NCBI RefSeq assembly: GCF_020700235.1
Contig: NZ_CP085307.1
Coordinates: forward strand, 310,001 to 374,000
From: Haladaptatus pallidirubidus
GTDB taxonomy: Archaea; Halobacteriota; Halobacteria; Halobacteriales; Haladaptataceae
Length of the DNA stretch: 64,000 nt
Direction: 5' to 3'
Numbering within the stretch: the first letter of the stretch is position 1; each line of letters starts with the position of its first letter. The translations under genes and the position numbers were made by a program. The notes under the pieces were generated by a model that ran no database searches, was not told the origin of the DNA, and saw only the letters and a program-made list of their open reading frames with translations. Of the stretch, positions 51,809 through 58,901 are shown piece after piece.

Positions 51809-52807
51809 TTACTGACTTCCTCCGGTTAATTCTAGGAACGTGTCTTCGAGCGATCGCTCAACAGGTCGCACTTCCTTGACTGTCATCCCGCCCCTAACCA
51901 ATACTCGAGTGATCTCACCCGCCTGCACAGTATCTGGAGTCAGCAGAAGTGCACCATCTGACTCTTGTACGTGTTCGTCTCCAATCATCCCTTCCAGGAG
52001 CTGTTTAGCCTGATCCAACGGCTCAGCTCGCACGAGCAATTCGGCGTGGCCTCGAAGCTCGTCAACCGTTCCCTCGGCGATCAGCTCTCCGTTCTGTATT
52101 ACCCCAATTCGATCACAGATTTGTTCCACTTCACCCATGAGGTGACTAGAGAGCAATACCGTCCGTTCCCCCTGGCCGATATTCCGGATGAGTGTGCGCA
52201 TCTCCGTCATCCCCTTAGGATCCAAGCCGTTGGTTGGTTCGTCGAGGATCAGTAACTCGGGGTTCTTTAACAGGGCCGCAGCTACCCCTAACCGTTGCTT
52301 CATACCTAAGGAGTACGTCTTGAACTGATCCCTCGCCCGATCGGTCAACTCGACCTCGTGCAACACGGTCTCAATTCGAGATGATGAGATACCAGCGTAT
52401 CGTGCTAGTACATGTAGATTGCGCCTCCCTGTGAGATAGGGATAGAAGGCAGGTGATTCCACTAGTGCTCCGACCCGTGCAAGCCCCGTTGCGGTTCCTG
52501 GCTGCTCACCTAGCACAGTAGCCGTGCCAAAAGTTGGCCGAATGAGACCAAGTAGCATCCGCAGTGTTGTCGTCTTGCCTGCTCCATTAGGACCGAGAAA
52601 TCCATACACTTCGCCTCGACGCACGGTGAGATCAAGACTATCTACGGCGGTAATATCATCGTAGCGCTTGGTGAGATTAGTGGTTTCAACAATCGCCGAC
52701 TCCATCGACTGATCCCCTCGTGTGTCTCTGATATCGTTTCTTTGTTCGCTCTCAGTGCGAAGCGACTGATGTGCACTCTGCTGTGTTTTGGTATTGGATG
52801 ATTTCAC
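51809..52807 (-). CDS. ABC transporter ATPase (bcrA-like) with N-terminal extension
   Basis: A 332-aa ATPase. Walker A is LGPNGAGKTTTLRML, the signature is the SLGMKQRL variant, and Walker B is PELLILDEPTNGLD. The first 34 residues are a polar extension. I keep the first ATG (52807) because CGAACATGTTTT lies 39 nt before it, matching the regulon spacing; a start at MESAIVETTNLTKRY (52705) would give 141 nt. It drives the permease at 50942 and the pair probably exports a toxic or lipid compound. Confidence 0.88.
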   Translation of the reverse strand: MKSSNTKTQQSAHQSLRTESEQRNDIRDTRGDQSMESAIVETTNLTKRYDDITAVDSLDLTVRRGEVYGFLGPNGAGKTTTLRMLLGLIRPTFGTATVLGEQPGTATGLARVGALVESPAFYPYLTGRRNLHVLARYAGISSSRIETVLHEVELTDRARDQFKTYSLGMKQRLGVAAALLKNPELLILDEPTNGLDPKGMTEMRTLIRNIGQGERTVLLSSHLMGEVEQICDRIGVIQNGELIAEGTVDELRGHAELLVRAEPLDQAKQLLEGMIGDEHVQESDGALLLTPDTVQAGEITRVLVRGGMTVKEVRPVERSLEDTFLELTGGSQ

Positions 52808-52846
52808 AGAACACAGTTGGCGAGCGTGTGACGTGGATGTTTACTC

Positions 52847-52858
52847 GAACATGTTTTA
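52847..52858 (-). promoter_or_regulatory. CGAACATGTTTT operator for the ABC gene pair
   Basis: Two mismatches at the distal end, extended flank TGTTTACT. It lies 39 nt before the ATPase ATG at 52807, and 13 bp from the inverted site at 52872 that serves the SDR gene. Confidence 0.62.
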
Positions 52859-52871
52859 ATTGATGTCAAGA

Positions 52872-52883
52872 GGAACATGTTCG
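52872..52883 (+). promoter_or_regulatory. GGAACATGTTCG operator for the SDR gene
   Basis: One mismatch to the consensus and followed by ACTGAACATTC (an opposite-facing version of TGTTCACT), so it is the same extended motif read in the other direction. It lies 39 nt before the SDR ATG at 52923. Its divergent partner is 13 bp away. Confidence 0.68.
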
Positions 52884-52922
52884 ACTGAACATTCGTGTGG
52901 CAGTCGAACCAATCGGCGATTG

Positions 52923-53696
52923 ATGACGCCGAAAATAACAGGTTTACAGAATTGCGTAGTATTGGTATCCGGAAGTTCCTCTGGAATTGGCCGGGGAATC
53001 GCCATCGCCTTCGGCCGGGAAGAGGCCCGTGTGGCGATTACCTATCACTCCAATCGGGATGGGGCAGAGGAAACCGCTGATCGCGTGCGCGAGGTTGGTG
53101 GGGACGCATTCGTCATACAATACGATATGACCAATCACGAATCGATTGACACAGCGGTGCAAACGGTGATCGATCACTGGGGGACGATCAATGTGCTCGT
53201 GAACAACGCTGTTCCATCGGATCTACGTCCCATTCCGTTTGAGGATATTCAACTGGCAGAGTGGCAGCGGTTGGTCCATGGAATTCAGGATGGAGTCTTT
53301 CATACAGTCCAAACAGCATTTCCGGCCATGCGAGACGCTGACTGGGGACGGATCATCAATATCTCCTCAAGCTCAGCCGAAATCGGATCGGAAAATATGG
53401 CCCCCTATGCAACAGCCAAAGCTGGCATCCATGGCTTGACCCGCGTGTTGGCCACCGAACTTGGTGAGACGGGTATCCTCTCGAATGTCGTGATGCCAGG
53501 CATGGTGCTGACCGAGAAAAATCTTGAGCAAGTGCCTCAATCCGACCGCGAGGCAATTGCGGAGCAGACGCCCTCGAAGCAGATCACGACGCCCAAGAAT
53601 GTTGCTGACCTTGTCGTATTTCTCGGATCTCCAGCCAACGGCAACATCAACGGAACAATTGTTCCTGTAACGGGAGGGCTGAACTTACAACGATAA
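52923..53696 (+). CDS. Short-chain dehydrogenase/reductase (FabG-type)
   Basis: A 257-aa classical SDR. It has VVLVSGSSSGIGRGIAIAFG (TGxxxGIG), NVLVNNAVPSDLRP (NNAG region), NISSSSAEIGSENMAPYATA (catalytic Ser and YxxxK with YATAKAG) and a C-terminal INGTIVPVTGGL. It starts at MTPKITGLQNCVVLV, which puts the start 39 nt after the operator; the longer frame would begin within the operator zone. The substrate cannot be read; FabG-like enzymes reduce ketones with NADPH. Shared control with HiPIP, ABC and UspA genes suggests a stress function. Confidence 0.92.
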   Translation: MTPKITGLQNCVVLVSGSSSGIGRGIAIAFGREEARVAITYHSNRDGAEETADRVREVGGDAFVIQYDMTNHESIDTAVQTVIDHWGTINVLVNNAVPSDLRPIPFEDIQLAEWQRLVHGIQDGVFHTVQTAFPAMRDADWGRIINISSSSAEIGSENMAPYATAKAGIHGLTRVLATELGETGILSNVVMPGMVLTEKNLEQVPQSDREAIAEQTPSKQITTPKNVADLVVFLGSPANGNINGTIVPVTGGLNLQR

Positions 53697-53742
53697 TTAA
53701 CCAGGCCAGGTCATAGGAACAGACGTGTCATGAAGATTCGGT

Positions 53743-53754
53743 CGAAGGTGTTCG
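53743..53754 (+). promoter_or_regulatory. CGAAGGTGTTCG variant operator before UspA
   Basis: Same outer halves (CGAA...TTCG) as the main operator but centre GGTG, followed by TGAATATA. It is 39 nt before the UspA ATG (53794). The identical 12-mer lies at 55942 before the DUF5519 gene, so it is a specific variant, not a chance similarity. Confidence 0.55.
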
Positions 53755-53793
53755 TGAATATAGTATAGAGCTCTTGGAAATCATAATTGAGTA

Positions 53794-54333
53794 ATGCTGC
53801 CAACTAGCAATCAGCACGATACACTCCCGTATGAATCGATTCTTGTGCTCACGGATGGCAGCGAGCGAGCGAAACGGATCGCCGAATGGGAGCTCGTCTT
53901 CCGTGAAGCGTCCGAAGCAACGATTCATCGCATCGATGTCCTCGATTGTCTTGACTCCGGTGCGATCATCCAGACCGATGATGGTGGCGGTCAGAACGAA
54001 CACAGACAACCGGAGCGATCCTCCTCACGGTTATCACCTCACTACCCAGTGAACCGAAGCTATGGATGCGTGTCTGCGATCGATGTGCTTCACGGTATGC
54101 CGCATGAAGCGATTCTTGATTATGTCGCAGCGAACCTGATCGACTGCATTGTTCTGAGCACACACGAGCAGACTTCCCCCAACCAATCGTTCCTCGAGCA
54201 AACTTTCACTCGCATCCATCAGGAAGCACCCGTTCCAGTGATTAACATCGACGAGAGGGCTAGTCAATACACCACTCAGCGCGAACTTGCTCACTACGCG
54301 AGGGAGCACAGTCGTCCATCTGAACAGAAATAA
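53794..54333 (+). CDS. Universal stress protein (UspA family)
   Basis: A 179-aa UspA-like protein. It starts MLPTSNQHDTLPYESILVLT with DGSERAKRIAEWE, and ends IVLSTHEQTSPNQSFLEQTF followed by TRIHQEAPVPVINIDERAS. It lacks the usual ATP-binding G-x2-G motif near the end, so it is probably of the non-nucleotide type, and has an insertion of about 20 polar residues (GGGQNEHRQPERSS) in the middle. Controlled by the CGAAGGTGTTCG site. Role: stress protection (family-level inference). Confidence 0.8.
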   Translation: MLPTSNQHDTLPYESILVLTDGSERAKRIAEWELVFREASEATIHRIDVLDCLDSGAIIQTDDGGGQNEHRQPERSSSRLSPHYPVNRSYGCVSAIDVLHGMPHEAILDYVAANLIDCIVLSTHEQTSPNQSFLEQTFTRIHQEAPVPVINIDERASQYTTQRELAHYAREHSRPSEQK

Positions 54334-54479
54334 GAAAGCGTCCGAGTGATTTGCAGCTTGATTACTTATCGGAGATCCATTCTAGCAACTGCTGGTCAAA
54401 TCGTAGCTTCGTTTGTTCACTGCTCTTGATTGGCTTTTCGTTGTATGGCTGTCGGAGAAATCAGTGCCGTTGATCCTGT

Positions 54480-54875
54480 TCACCCTTTGGAGTAGACGTT
54501 ACACCACGCATCAGGAGCTATTTCTCCCTTCACTCGGGTACACGTGCCTGTGGCGTCACCATTTTCCGCGGTCCTATAAAACCGACAGTTCGAGCATTGT
54601 TGATTTCCCTTGGGATGGTCTTGATAACTCACCTGCCCTTTTGCTGCCTTGCCAGTGCTGTTTGAACACCCCGCCATGGATAGCACGCCCCCAGTTCCCA
54701 GTAATTGAAGGAACCGTCGACGGGCTGCCGTTGTTCGAGCTGAATCTAGCTTTTGGTTGGACTGTGAGCCGTCATCTTGCGGTATGTCTTGTGTGTGCGA
54801 ACTCCTATGGGTATGGCTAGATTGTGTTGGCGAGTCGGTTGTGGTCTGCCGAGATTCGGTATCGGATGACATCAC
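54480..54875 (-). CDS. High-potential iron-sulfur protein (HiPIP), Tat lipoprotein
   Basis: A 131-aa HiPIP paralogous to the one at 25198. The signal carries ARRRFLQLLGTGGVLSMAGC (twin arginine plus lipobox) after a long polar N-terminal stretch, so the mature protein is exported folded and lipid-anchored. The cluster Cys lie in NQQCSNCRFYRTAENGDATG, CTRVKGEI and AWCNVY. Operator CTAACATGTTCG is 37 nt upstream. It is divergent from the HTH_10 gene at 55194, repeating the 24.5-25.6 kb arrangement. It lacks a DUF6220 neighbour. Its electron partner is not seen. Confidence 0.88.
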   Translation of the reverse strand: MMSSDTESRQTTTDSPTQSSHTHRSSHTQDIPQDDGSQSNQKLDSARTTAARRRFLQLLGTGGVLSMAGCSNSTGKAAKGQVSYQDHPKGNQQCSNCRFYRTAENGDATGTCTRVKGEIAPDAWCNVYSKG

Positions 54876-54912
54876 ATTACAATTCTAGTGAGAAGAATCG
54901 TGGATGTTCACT

Positions 54913-54924
54913 CTAACATGTTCG
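54913..54924 (-). promoter_or_regulatory. CTAACATGTTCG operator before HiPIP
   Basis: One mismatch to the consensus, with TGTTCACT directly before it. It lies 37 nt before the HiPIP ATG (54875). Confidence 0.68.
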
Positions 54925-55142
54925 TATACATGATCTAGTTGACGTCTTCTTTATGCGGAGACGGGTGCTATCTGGAGCTACGACTGGCCAATCAGTACTG
55001 GCTAAATGCTTTCTTTGAACCACCACCGAATTCGTTACCCTCCGTTGGGCCAAAGACAATAGAGTGCATAAAGTACACTCTGATTCGAGTAACTGCTGAC
55101 GAATGCTACCGACAGAGCAAGTTAGTACTGTCGCTGGTCGCT

Positions 55143-55154
55143 CGAATATGTTCG
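55143..55154 (+). promoter_or_regulatory. CGAATATGTTCG operator before HTH_10
   Basis: One mismatch, perfect outer halves. It lies 39 nt before the HTH_10 start at 55194, which suggests autoregulation. It is separate from the HiPIP operator (54913), so the divergent pair has two sites here but only one at 25.1 kb. Confidence 0.7.
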
Positions 55155-55193
55155 CGATTACATGAATAACCCTGACAACCTAATAGACGATAT

Positions 55194-55823
55194 ATGCCCA
55201 GAGCACAATTGAAGGCCAAAATTCCTGGTGGACCAGCCGCCCTCTCAGCCCAACATCCGGACGATGAGTTCCGAATTCTAGCTAGCAACCCGACAGAGGA
55301 TGGGCTGCTAGCGATCCTCGAAATCCGGACTTCAGACACTGAAGCTCTCGTTCGAGATCTCGACGAAGTATCTTGGTTGACATCGTATGACTTACTGCAT
55401 GCCGATGAACAGACCCTACTCATTCAATACTCGCTCCCATTCATACCCCCACCGTATCGTGCCCTGATCGCCTCGGAGAACCTGCCACGCTTCCCCTTGG
55501 CCATTCGCAATGGATGGGTGATCTCCGATATAACTACCTCACATGAGCGGCTATCGAGGTTCAAAGATGAGTTAGACGCGACTGGCCTCACATATGAAAT
55601 TATGTCAGTCACACAATCGACCGATCCGACCGATCTATTGACTGACCGCCAACACCGTTTCATGACCGAAGCCATCGAGTACGGTTATTACGATACCCCG
55701 CGAGGATGTTCGCTCACCAACCTTGCCGACGAACTGGACGTCAGCAAGTCGACTGCGAGCGTCGTACTCCATAACGCTGAAGAGACCATCATTAAGGAAT
55801 TCTTTGCAGAATCAGTTGAATAG
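55194..55823 (+). CDS. HTH_10 regulator of the MPRxxxK subgroup, divergent from HiPIP
   Basis: A 209-aa regulator starting MPRAQLKAKIPGGPAALSAQ with QHPDDEFRILASNPTEDG, and an HTH_10 end (LLTDRQHRFMTEAIEYGYYD, CSLTNLADELDVSKSTASVV). The SKSTAS recognition-helix start is shared with the 24475 protein, and both stand behind a CGAAYATGTTCG operator. It is therefore the best candidate for the regulator of the 46-58 kb genes. Neighbours are HiPIP (divergent) and DUF5519 downstream. The sensor domain has no recognisable ligand. Confidence 0.92.
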   Translation: MPRAQLKAKIPGGPAALSAQHPDDEFRILASNPTEDGLLAILEIRTSDTEALVRDLDEVSWLTSYDLLHADEQTLLIQYSLPFIPPPYRALIASENLPRFPLAIRNGWVISDITTSHERLSRFKDELDATGLTYEIMSVTQSTDPTDLLTDRQHRFMTEAIEYGYYDTPRGCSLTNLADELDVSKSTASVVLHNAEETIIKEFFAESVE

Positions 55824-55941
55824 ACCGTGGCTTACTATTACGTTGTCTCTCTTCTCCAGGAGCACAATTACTTCGCACACCCCCGTTATGGTGTCATCTC
55901 ATAGTCTGGCTTTTGCTCAGTGACTCGTCTTTTCGAATGCG

Positions 55942-55953
55942 CGAAGGTGTTCG
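55942..55953 (+). promoter_or_regulatory. CGAAGGTGTTCG variant operator before DUF5519
   Basis: Identical 12-mer to the site at 53743. It lies 50 nt before the DUF5519 start (56004), the same long distance as for the ABC gene at 49425. Confidence 0.5.
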
Positions 55954-56003
55954 CATGAGAAACTACGATACATGCGCTCCTCTCTTCGACTTGTAGTATA
56001 TCC

Positions 56004-56498
56004 ATGCCAGAAGACGACCGAGTTCCGAAAGCATTGCCAGCCGGCGATAATCAAGATATCAAACAGTATGTCGAACAGGTTATTGAAATAGTGTCGTCGT
56101 GGCCAGGGGTCACGACTGGCGACGGACGATTTAACTCCACCACGTTCAGTCTCGGACAGAGAGAGATCGGACACGTCCATCCACATCAACTAGGGCTGGT
56201 GGATATCAGCTATCCACAACCGCTTCGAGAACAGTTGCTTGTGGAAGGTCACACTGAGAAACATCACGTGGTTCCGAACCGTGCAACAACCTTTGCTATC
56301 GAATCCGAAGACGACATTAAACAGGCAGTCTTCCTACTGCGTCTTTCCTATTTACATCACGCGAGCATGCTTGAGCAAACATCTGATATCGAAGAACAAG
56401 TTGAGAATATTGATCTCGATGTTGAGGCCGAAATCCGGCAATTGAAGCTCAGTGATGAGCTTCGCGCAGTCCTCACCCAGATCATCAATTCCGAGTAA
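56004..56498 (+). CDS. DUF5519 / luciferase-domain family protein
   Basis: A 164-aa paralogue of the proteins at 16934 and 19078: EIVSSWPGVTTGDGRFNSTT, LGQREIGHVHPHQLGLVDIS, HHVVPNRATTFAIES and QAVFLLRLSYLHHA. It has an N-terminal acidic extension (MPEDDRVPKALPAGDNQD) absent in the other two. It follows the HTH_10 regulator by 180 bp on the same strand, with its own variant operator. The DUF5519-HTH_10-HiPIP association here parallels the other loci. Function unknown. Confidence 0.88.
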   Translation: MPEDDRVPKALPAGDNQDIKQYVEQVIEIVSSWPGVTTGDGRFNSTTFSLGQREIGHVHPHQLGLVDISYPQPLREQLLVEGHTEKHHVVPNRATTFAIESEDDIKQAVFLLRLSYLHHASMLEQTSDIEEQVENIDLDVEAEIRQLKLSDELRAVLTQIINSE

Positions 56499-56793
56499 AT
56501 CAGACTCCTCATTTAGAGACCGTTCCGTCACCGGTCTATGTAGAAATGCGGATTCGATGAGTGCATCCAGCTACTTATAATTGATATGGATAGAATTGGT
56601 TCACAATTACCATATATAATATTGCATATATGGCAATTATATAGGTGTGCCGAAATGCTATTGAACCTGTTGATTCATTCATCTTTGGTTACGACAGCGC
56701 CCCCTCAGAGATTCCGATCTTCATGAGTTCTTATCGCTCAGAAGGTGGTTATCTTGGTGTGGAAAAGTGAAATCGAACGGTCTAGCAGCTGTA

Positions 56794-57116
56794 CTAGTCC
56801 GACGCTTCGTTTGTGAGCACGAGCTCGTAAAAGTGTGGATTTGGTTTGGCAGCGGCCATCGCCTCTCCCATCTGTTCTTCCCAGTCGGTGAGTTGTGAAC
56901 TGCCTGGAACGCTTCTCGATTTTCGAACTGCACGTAGTTGACGACACGCTCGCCGTCAAGACTGCGGTGAAGACTCAGAGAGACGAATCCTGGAATCTCA
57001 CTCATCGACTCGACGGTTTCCTGAATCTCGTCGAGAAGTTGTTGCTGGTTTTCGGGGTCGACATCAAAAACGTTTATTAGTGTCGCGCCGACCGTTTCAT
57101 CGCCAATTTTGGCCAT
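56794..57116 (-). pseudogene. Frameshifted ABM-domain monooxygenase-like gene
   Basis: Frame 1 starts MAKIGDETVGATLINVFDVD and runs to ENREAFQAVHNS. Another frame then supplies TDWEEQMGEAMAAAKPNPHF with YELVLTNEASD, the normal end of antibiotic-biosynthesis-monooxygenase (ABM) proteins of about 105 residues. So one nucleotide is missing at about 56895, in the region HNSP/TDW. The gene starts 3 bp after the stop of the mini-gene at 57120, in an operon under the 57345 operator. Real mutation or assembly error cannot be told apart here. Confidence 0.78.
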
Positions 57117-57119
57117 GAA

Positions 57120-57305
57120 TCACTGTCCTCCGGAATTGGATTGGAGTTGGCGAGTGGCGAAAAGTCCGAGGGCGATACCAAGTCCGAAAACGACGAAACG
57201 AGGTGGACCCTGCTGCGTGGACTACCCATGATTTTCGTTCGATTCAGTTCGTGCACCGTCCGTACTCTGCACCTTCGATTGAATTGGACATGACTTTGGA
57301 GTCAT
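57120..57305 (-). pseudogene. Small membrane-protein gene with an in-frame TAG, under the operator
   Basis: From an ATG at 57305, 61 codons read MTPKSCPIQSKVQSTDGART, ESNENHG, then TAG, STQQGPPRFVVFGLGIALGL with FATRQLQSNSGGQ and a TGA. The second half has one membrane helix. The gene was found because CGAACATGTTTC (57345-57356) is exactly 39 nt before this ATG, and the TGA lies 3 bp before the ABM gene. The internal TAG suggests inactivation, or a sequence error. Confidence 0.55.
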
Positions 57306-57344
57306 CACTCAAACAGACGTGCCGTTATCCCCTCAAAATTTGGT

Positions 57345-57356
57345 CGAACATGTTTC
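57345..57356 (-). promoter_or_regulatory. CGAACATGTTTC operator
   Basis: Ten of twelve positions match the consensus (CGAACATGTT intact). It lies 39 nt before the ATG at 57305. The next 270 bp on the other side contain no gene, so it serves the minus-strand mini-gene and the ABM relic. Confidence 0.62.
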
Positions 57357-57627
57357 ATCGTTGTCTTCATATATATTTATTTAACTATTAAATATATAGA
57401 ATTTTATTGCCAACGCGAAATTGCTTGTCCGCCAAAAGCTAGAAATGGCTTTTCAGTCGTTTTGTCTATTTCTATACATTCGCCTACTTCAAGTCATAAT
57501 TGTAATATTGGCATCTATTCTGAGACAAAATTGTTATCTCCCTTAACGAACGACGAGATAGGAAAATAATCCGGTGGATCCACCTACTATGAAGACCGCC
57601 GTCCGTTCTGTACCAGCCTGAATGATT

Positions 57628-57984
57628 TCAGGGATGATCCCGAAGTCGTGATGCTCGCTCCTCAAACTCTTCATCTTCGATTTCACCACGTGCGTAGCGC
57701 TCACGGAGCACTACGAGTGCATTATTGGCGTTCGTGCTACTAGTTTGTCGAGTGAGGAAGTACATCACAATCCCAATAGTAGCGGCCAAGACGATCAGCC
57801 AGAGAAGGGGCCAGAGGAATCCGAACCCCCATCCCCATCCTCCGCCGCCCCAGGAGCCGCTTTCTAGCCCCATTCGAAGTTGCAATGCGATCGTATTCGC
57901 ACTACTCGTAATCTGGTGAACCGATCCCGCGAGCAGATTCTGGAACATTCTATTCACATATTCTAAGAAGCGGGCATTTGCCAT
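57628..57984 (-). CDS. SHOCT-domain membrane protein
   Basis: A 118-aa protein from MANARFLEYVNRMFQNLLAG. A Gly/Trp-rich segment (SGSWGGGGWGWGFGFLWP) leads to a membrane helix LLWLIVLAATIGIVMYFLT, and the C-terminus is a SHOCT motif: NALVVLRERYARGEIEDEEFEERASRL-type (pieces ALVVLRERYARGEIEDEEF, then RASRLRD). SHOCT domains mark short membrane-associated proteins of unknown role. CGAACATATTCA lies only 11 nt before this ATG, so a start at MFQN (57948, 47 nt) may be better. It is the last clear gene of the operator block. Confidence 0.82.
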   Translation of the reverse strand: MANARFLEYVNRMFQNLLAGSVHQITSSANTIALQLRMGLESGSWGGGGWGWGFGFLWPLLWLIVLAATIGIVMYFLTRQTSSTNANNALVVLRERYARGEIEDEEFEERASRLRDHP

Positions 57985-57995
57985 GGCTTTTGACT

Positions 57996-58007
57996 CGAAC
58001 ATATTCA
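57996..58007 (-). promoter_or_regulatory. CGAACATATTCA hybrid operator
   Basis: The left half is that of CGAACATGTTCG, the right half resembles that of GTGAATATATTCAC. It lies just before the SHOCT gene. Closest to the main operator but with the weakest spacing. Confidence 0.45.
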
Positions 58008-58033
58008 CTGAGGGTACAATCCAATGCGTTGCA

Positions 58034-58060
58034 ATTCGATGAATATCGTATTCATCGAAT
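58034..58060. promoter_or_regulatory. 27-bp perfect inverted repeat
   Basis: ATTCGATGAATA and TATTCATCGAAT are exact reverse complements separated by TCG. The arms contain GATGAATA, related to the GTGAATA halves at 17412. It lies 49 nt before the ATG at 57984. Operator or a stem-loop in a transcript reading from the right; function is inferred from symmetry. Confidence 0.5.
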
Positions 58061-58104
58061 CAACTCAAGGAACTGACCGGCTAGAATAGGAGCGCTACTG
58101 AATG

Positions 58105-58352
58105 CTAACTCGCTGCACACACTGTTGTGAATGAGCTCTGAACGTACGTCACCCAGAGATCACACACGAGCGGCGGGAGTGCCTCCGCGAACGCCTGTCC
58201 GTGGCCCATGCTCATGTAGACGTGCAATCGATCGTCGTCCGGCTCTGACGTGGGCACGGGAAACAACAACGTGATCGGGCGGGACTGCACGATGGAGAAC
58301 TCCCCGTCCGTGAGACACCACTTGATGTCCTGTGGACACTCGAACAGCTCAC
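58105..58352 (-). pseudogene. PEP synthase/PPDK N-domain relic
   Basis: The minus strand reads CPQDIKWCLTDGEFSIVQSR then PITLLFPVPTSEPDDDRLHV, the end of the PPDK N-terminal ATP-binding domain (Q-S/A-RPIT is a hallmark) as found in phosphoenolpyruvate synthase and rifampicin-phosphotransferase-type proteins. The full protein has about 850 residues; 60-80 remain. A remnant left by rearrangement. Confidence 0.7.
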
Positions 58353-58386
58353 TAGCCGCTGACGGTACTCAATACTTGTCTCCCGA

Positions 58387-58548
58387 CTACTCAACCACAT
58401 GACCACCTCGGTCGGTCGTTACCGTCGCCCCGTTCGATTCCAGCCGCTCACATAGCTCGAGCAATTCGTTTGGTGGATCGGGAGCCGAATCATCGCCGCT
58501 TTCGTCGTCTTCGATACTTTCCTCGGCCGAGTCGGTTGTCTCTGCCAT
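58387..58548 (-). CDS. Acidic mini-protein related to the C-terminus of 33880-34458
   Basis: A 53-aa acidic protein from MAETTDSAEESIEDDESGDD with SAPDPPNELLELCERLESNG and TVTTDRGGHVVE. PPNELLELCERLESNGATVT resembles PPEQFTPVIDRLEQNEFTVS in the 33880 protein, and both have the inverted repeat TTAGTAT...CTAA upstream. It may be an internally deleted paralogue. Another in-frame ATG lies at 58587, which is closer to the inverted repeat. Function unknown. Confidence 0.45.
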   Translation of the reverse strand: MAETTDSAEESIEDDESGDDSAPDPPNELLELCERLESNGATVTTDRGGHVVE

Positions 58549-58605
58549 CGCCTCATTAGGATTCGAGTTGCGACTGAGAGTCGACAAAACTGAAGGGGTC
58601 AGAAT

Positions 58606-58624
58606 ATTAGTATGAGCTACTAAT
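58606..58624 (-). promoter_or_regulatory. ATTAGTA/TACTAAT inverted repeat
   Basis: Perfect 7-bp arms with a 5-nt spacer, within the family TTAGTATNNNCTNCTAA seen also at 34506 and 60131. It lies before the acidic mini-gene. Confidence 0.5.
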
Positions 58625-58700
58625 CAGCGGTGACCGATTGCGAGCTTGCAATCTCAGCTGTCTCGATCACAGTCAGGGGGGAATCGTCGTTCTGAAGAAG

Positions 58701-58815
58701 GTGAGTGGTTCGAGCGGACGAAACATGCTTACCGGAGGGCGTGGGGGTGGCTGTTTTCACTTCCGCTTATGATTTTGTGGAGAAGTCAACCACGCAGGTT
58801 AGTATAAAATACCAA
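58701..58815 (+). repeat. Dispersed CACTTCCGCTTATG repeat, copy 10 (arm type B, long)
   Basis: Reads GTGAGTGGTTCGAGCGGACG, AAACATGCTTACCGGAGGGC, GTGGGGGTGGCTGTTTT, CACTTCCGCTTATGATTT, then TGGAGAAGTCAACCACGCAG and GTTAGTATAAAATACCA. It matches copy 5 over about 100 bp including the downstream part. Confidence 0.72.
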
Positions 58816-58901
58816 CCTACGAGAATCCACTTGCTAAATACAGAGCGTGTATTCAGCAGAAACTCTCTCCTCAGTACTAGTTCGAAAAAGTACTTCCCAG
58901 A

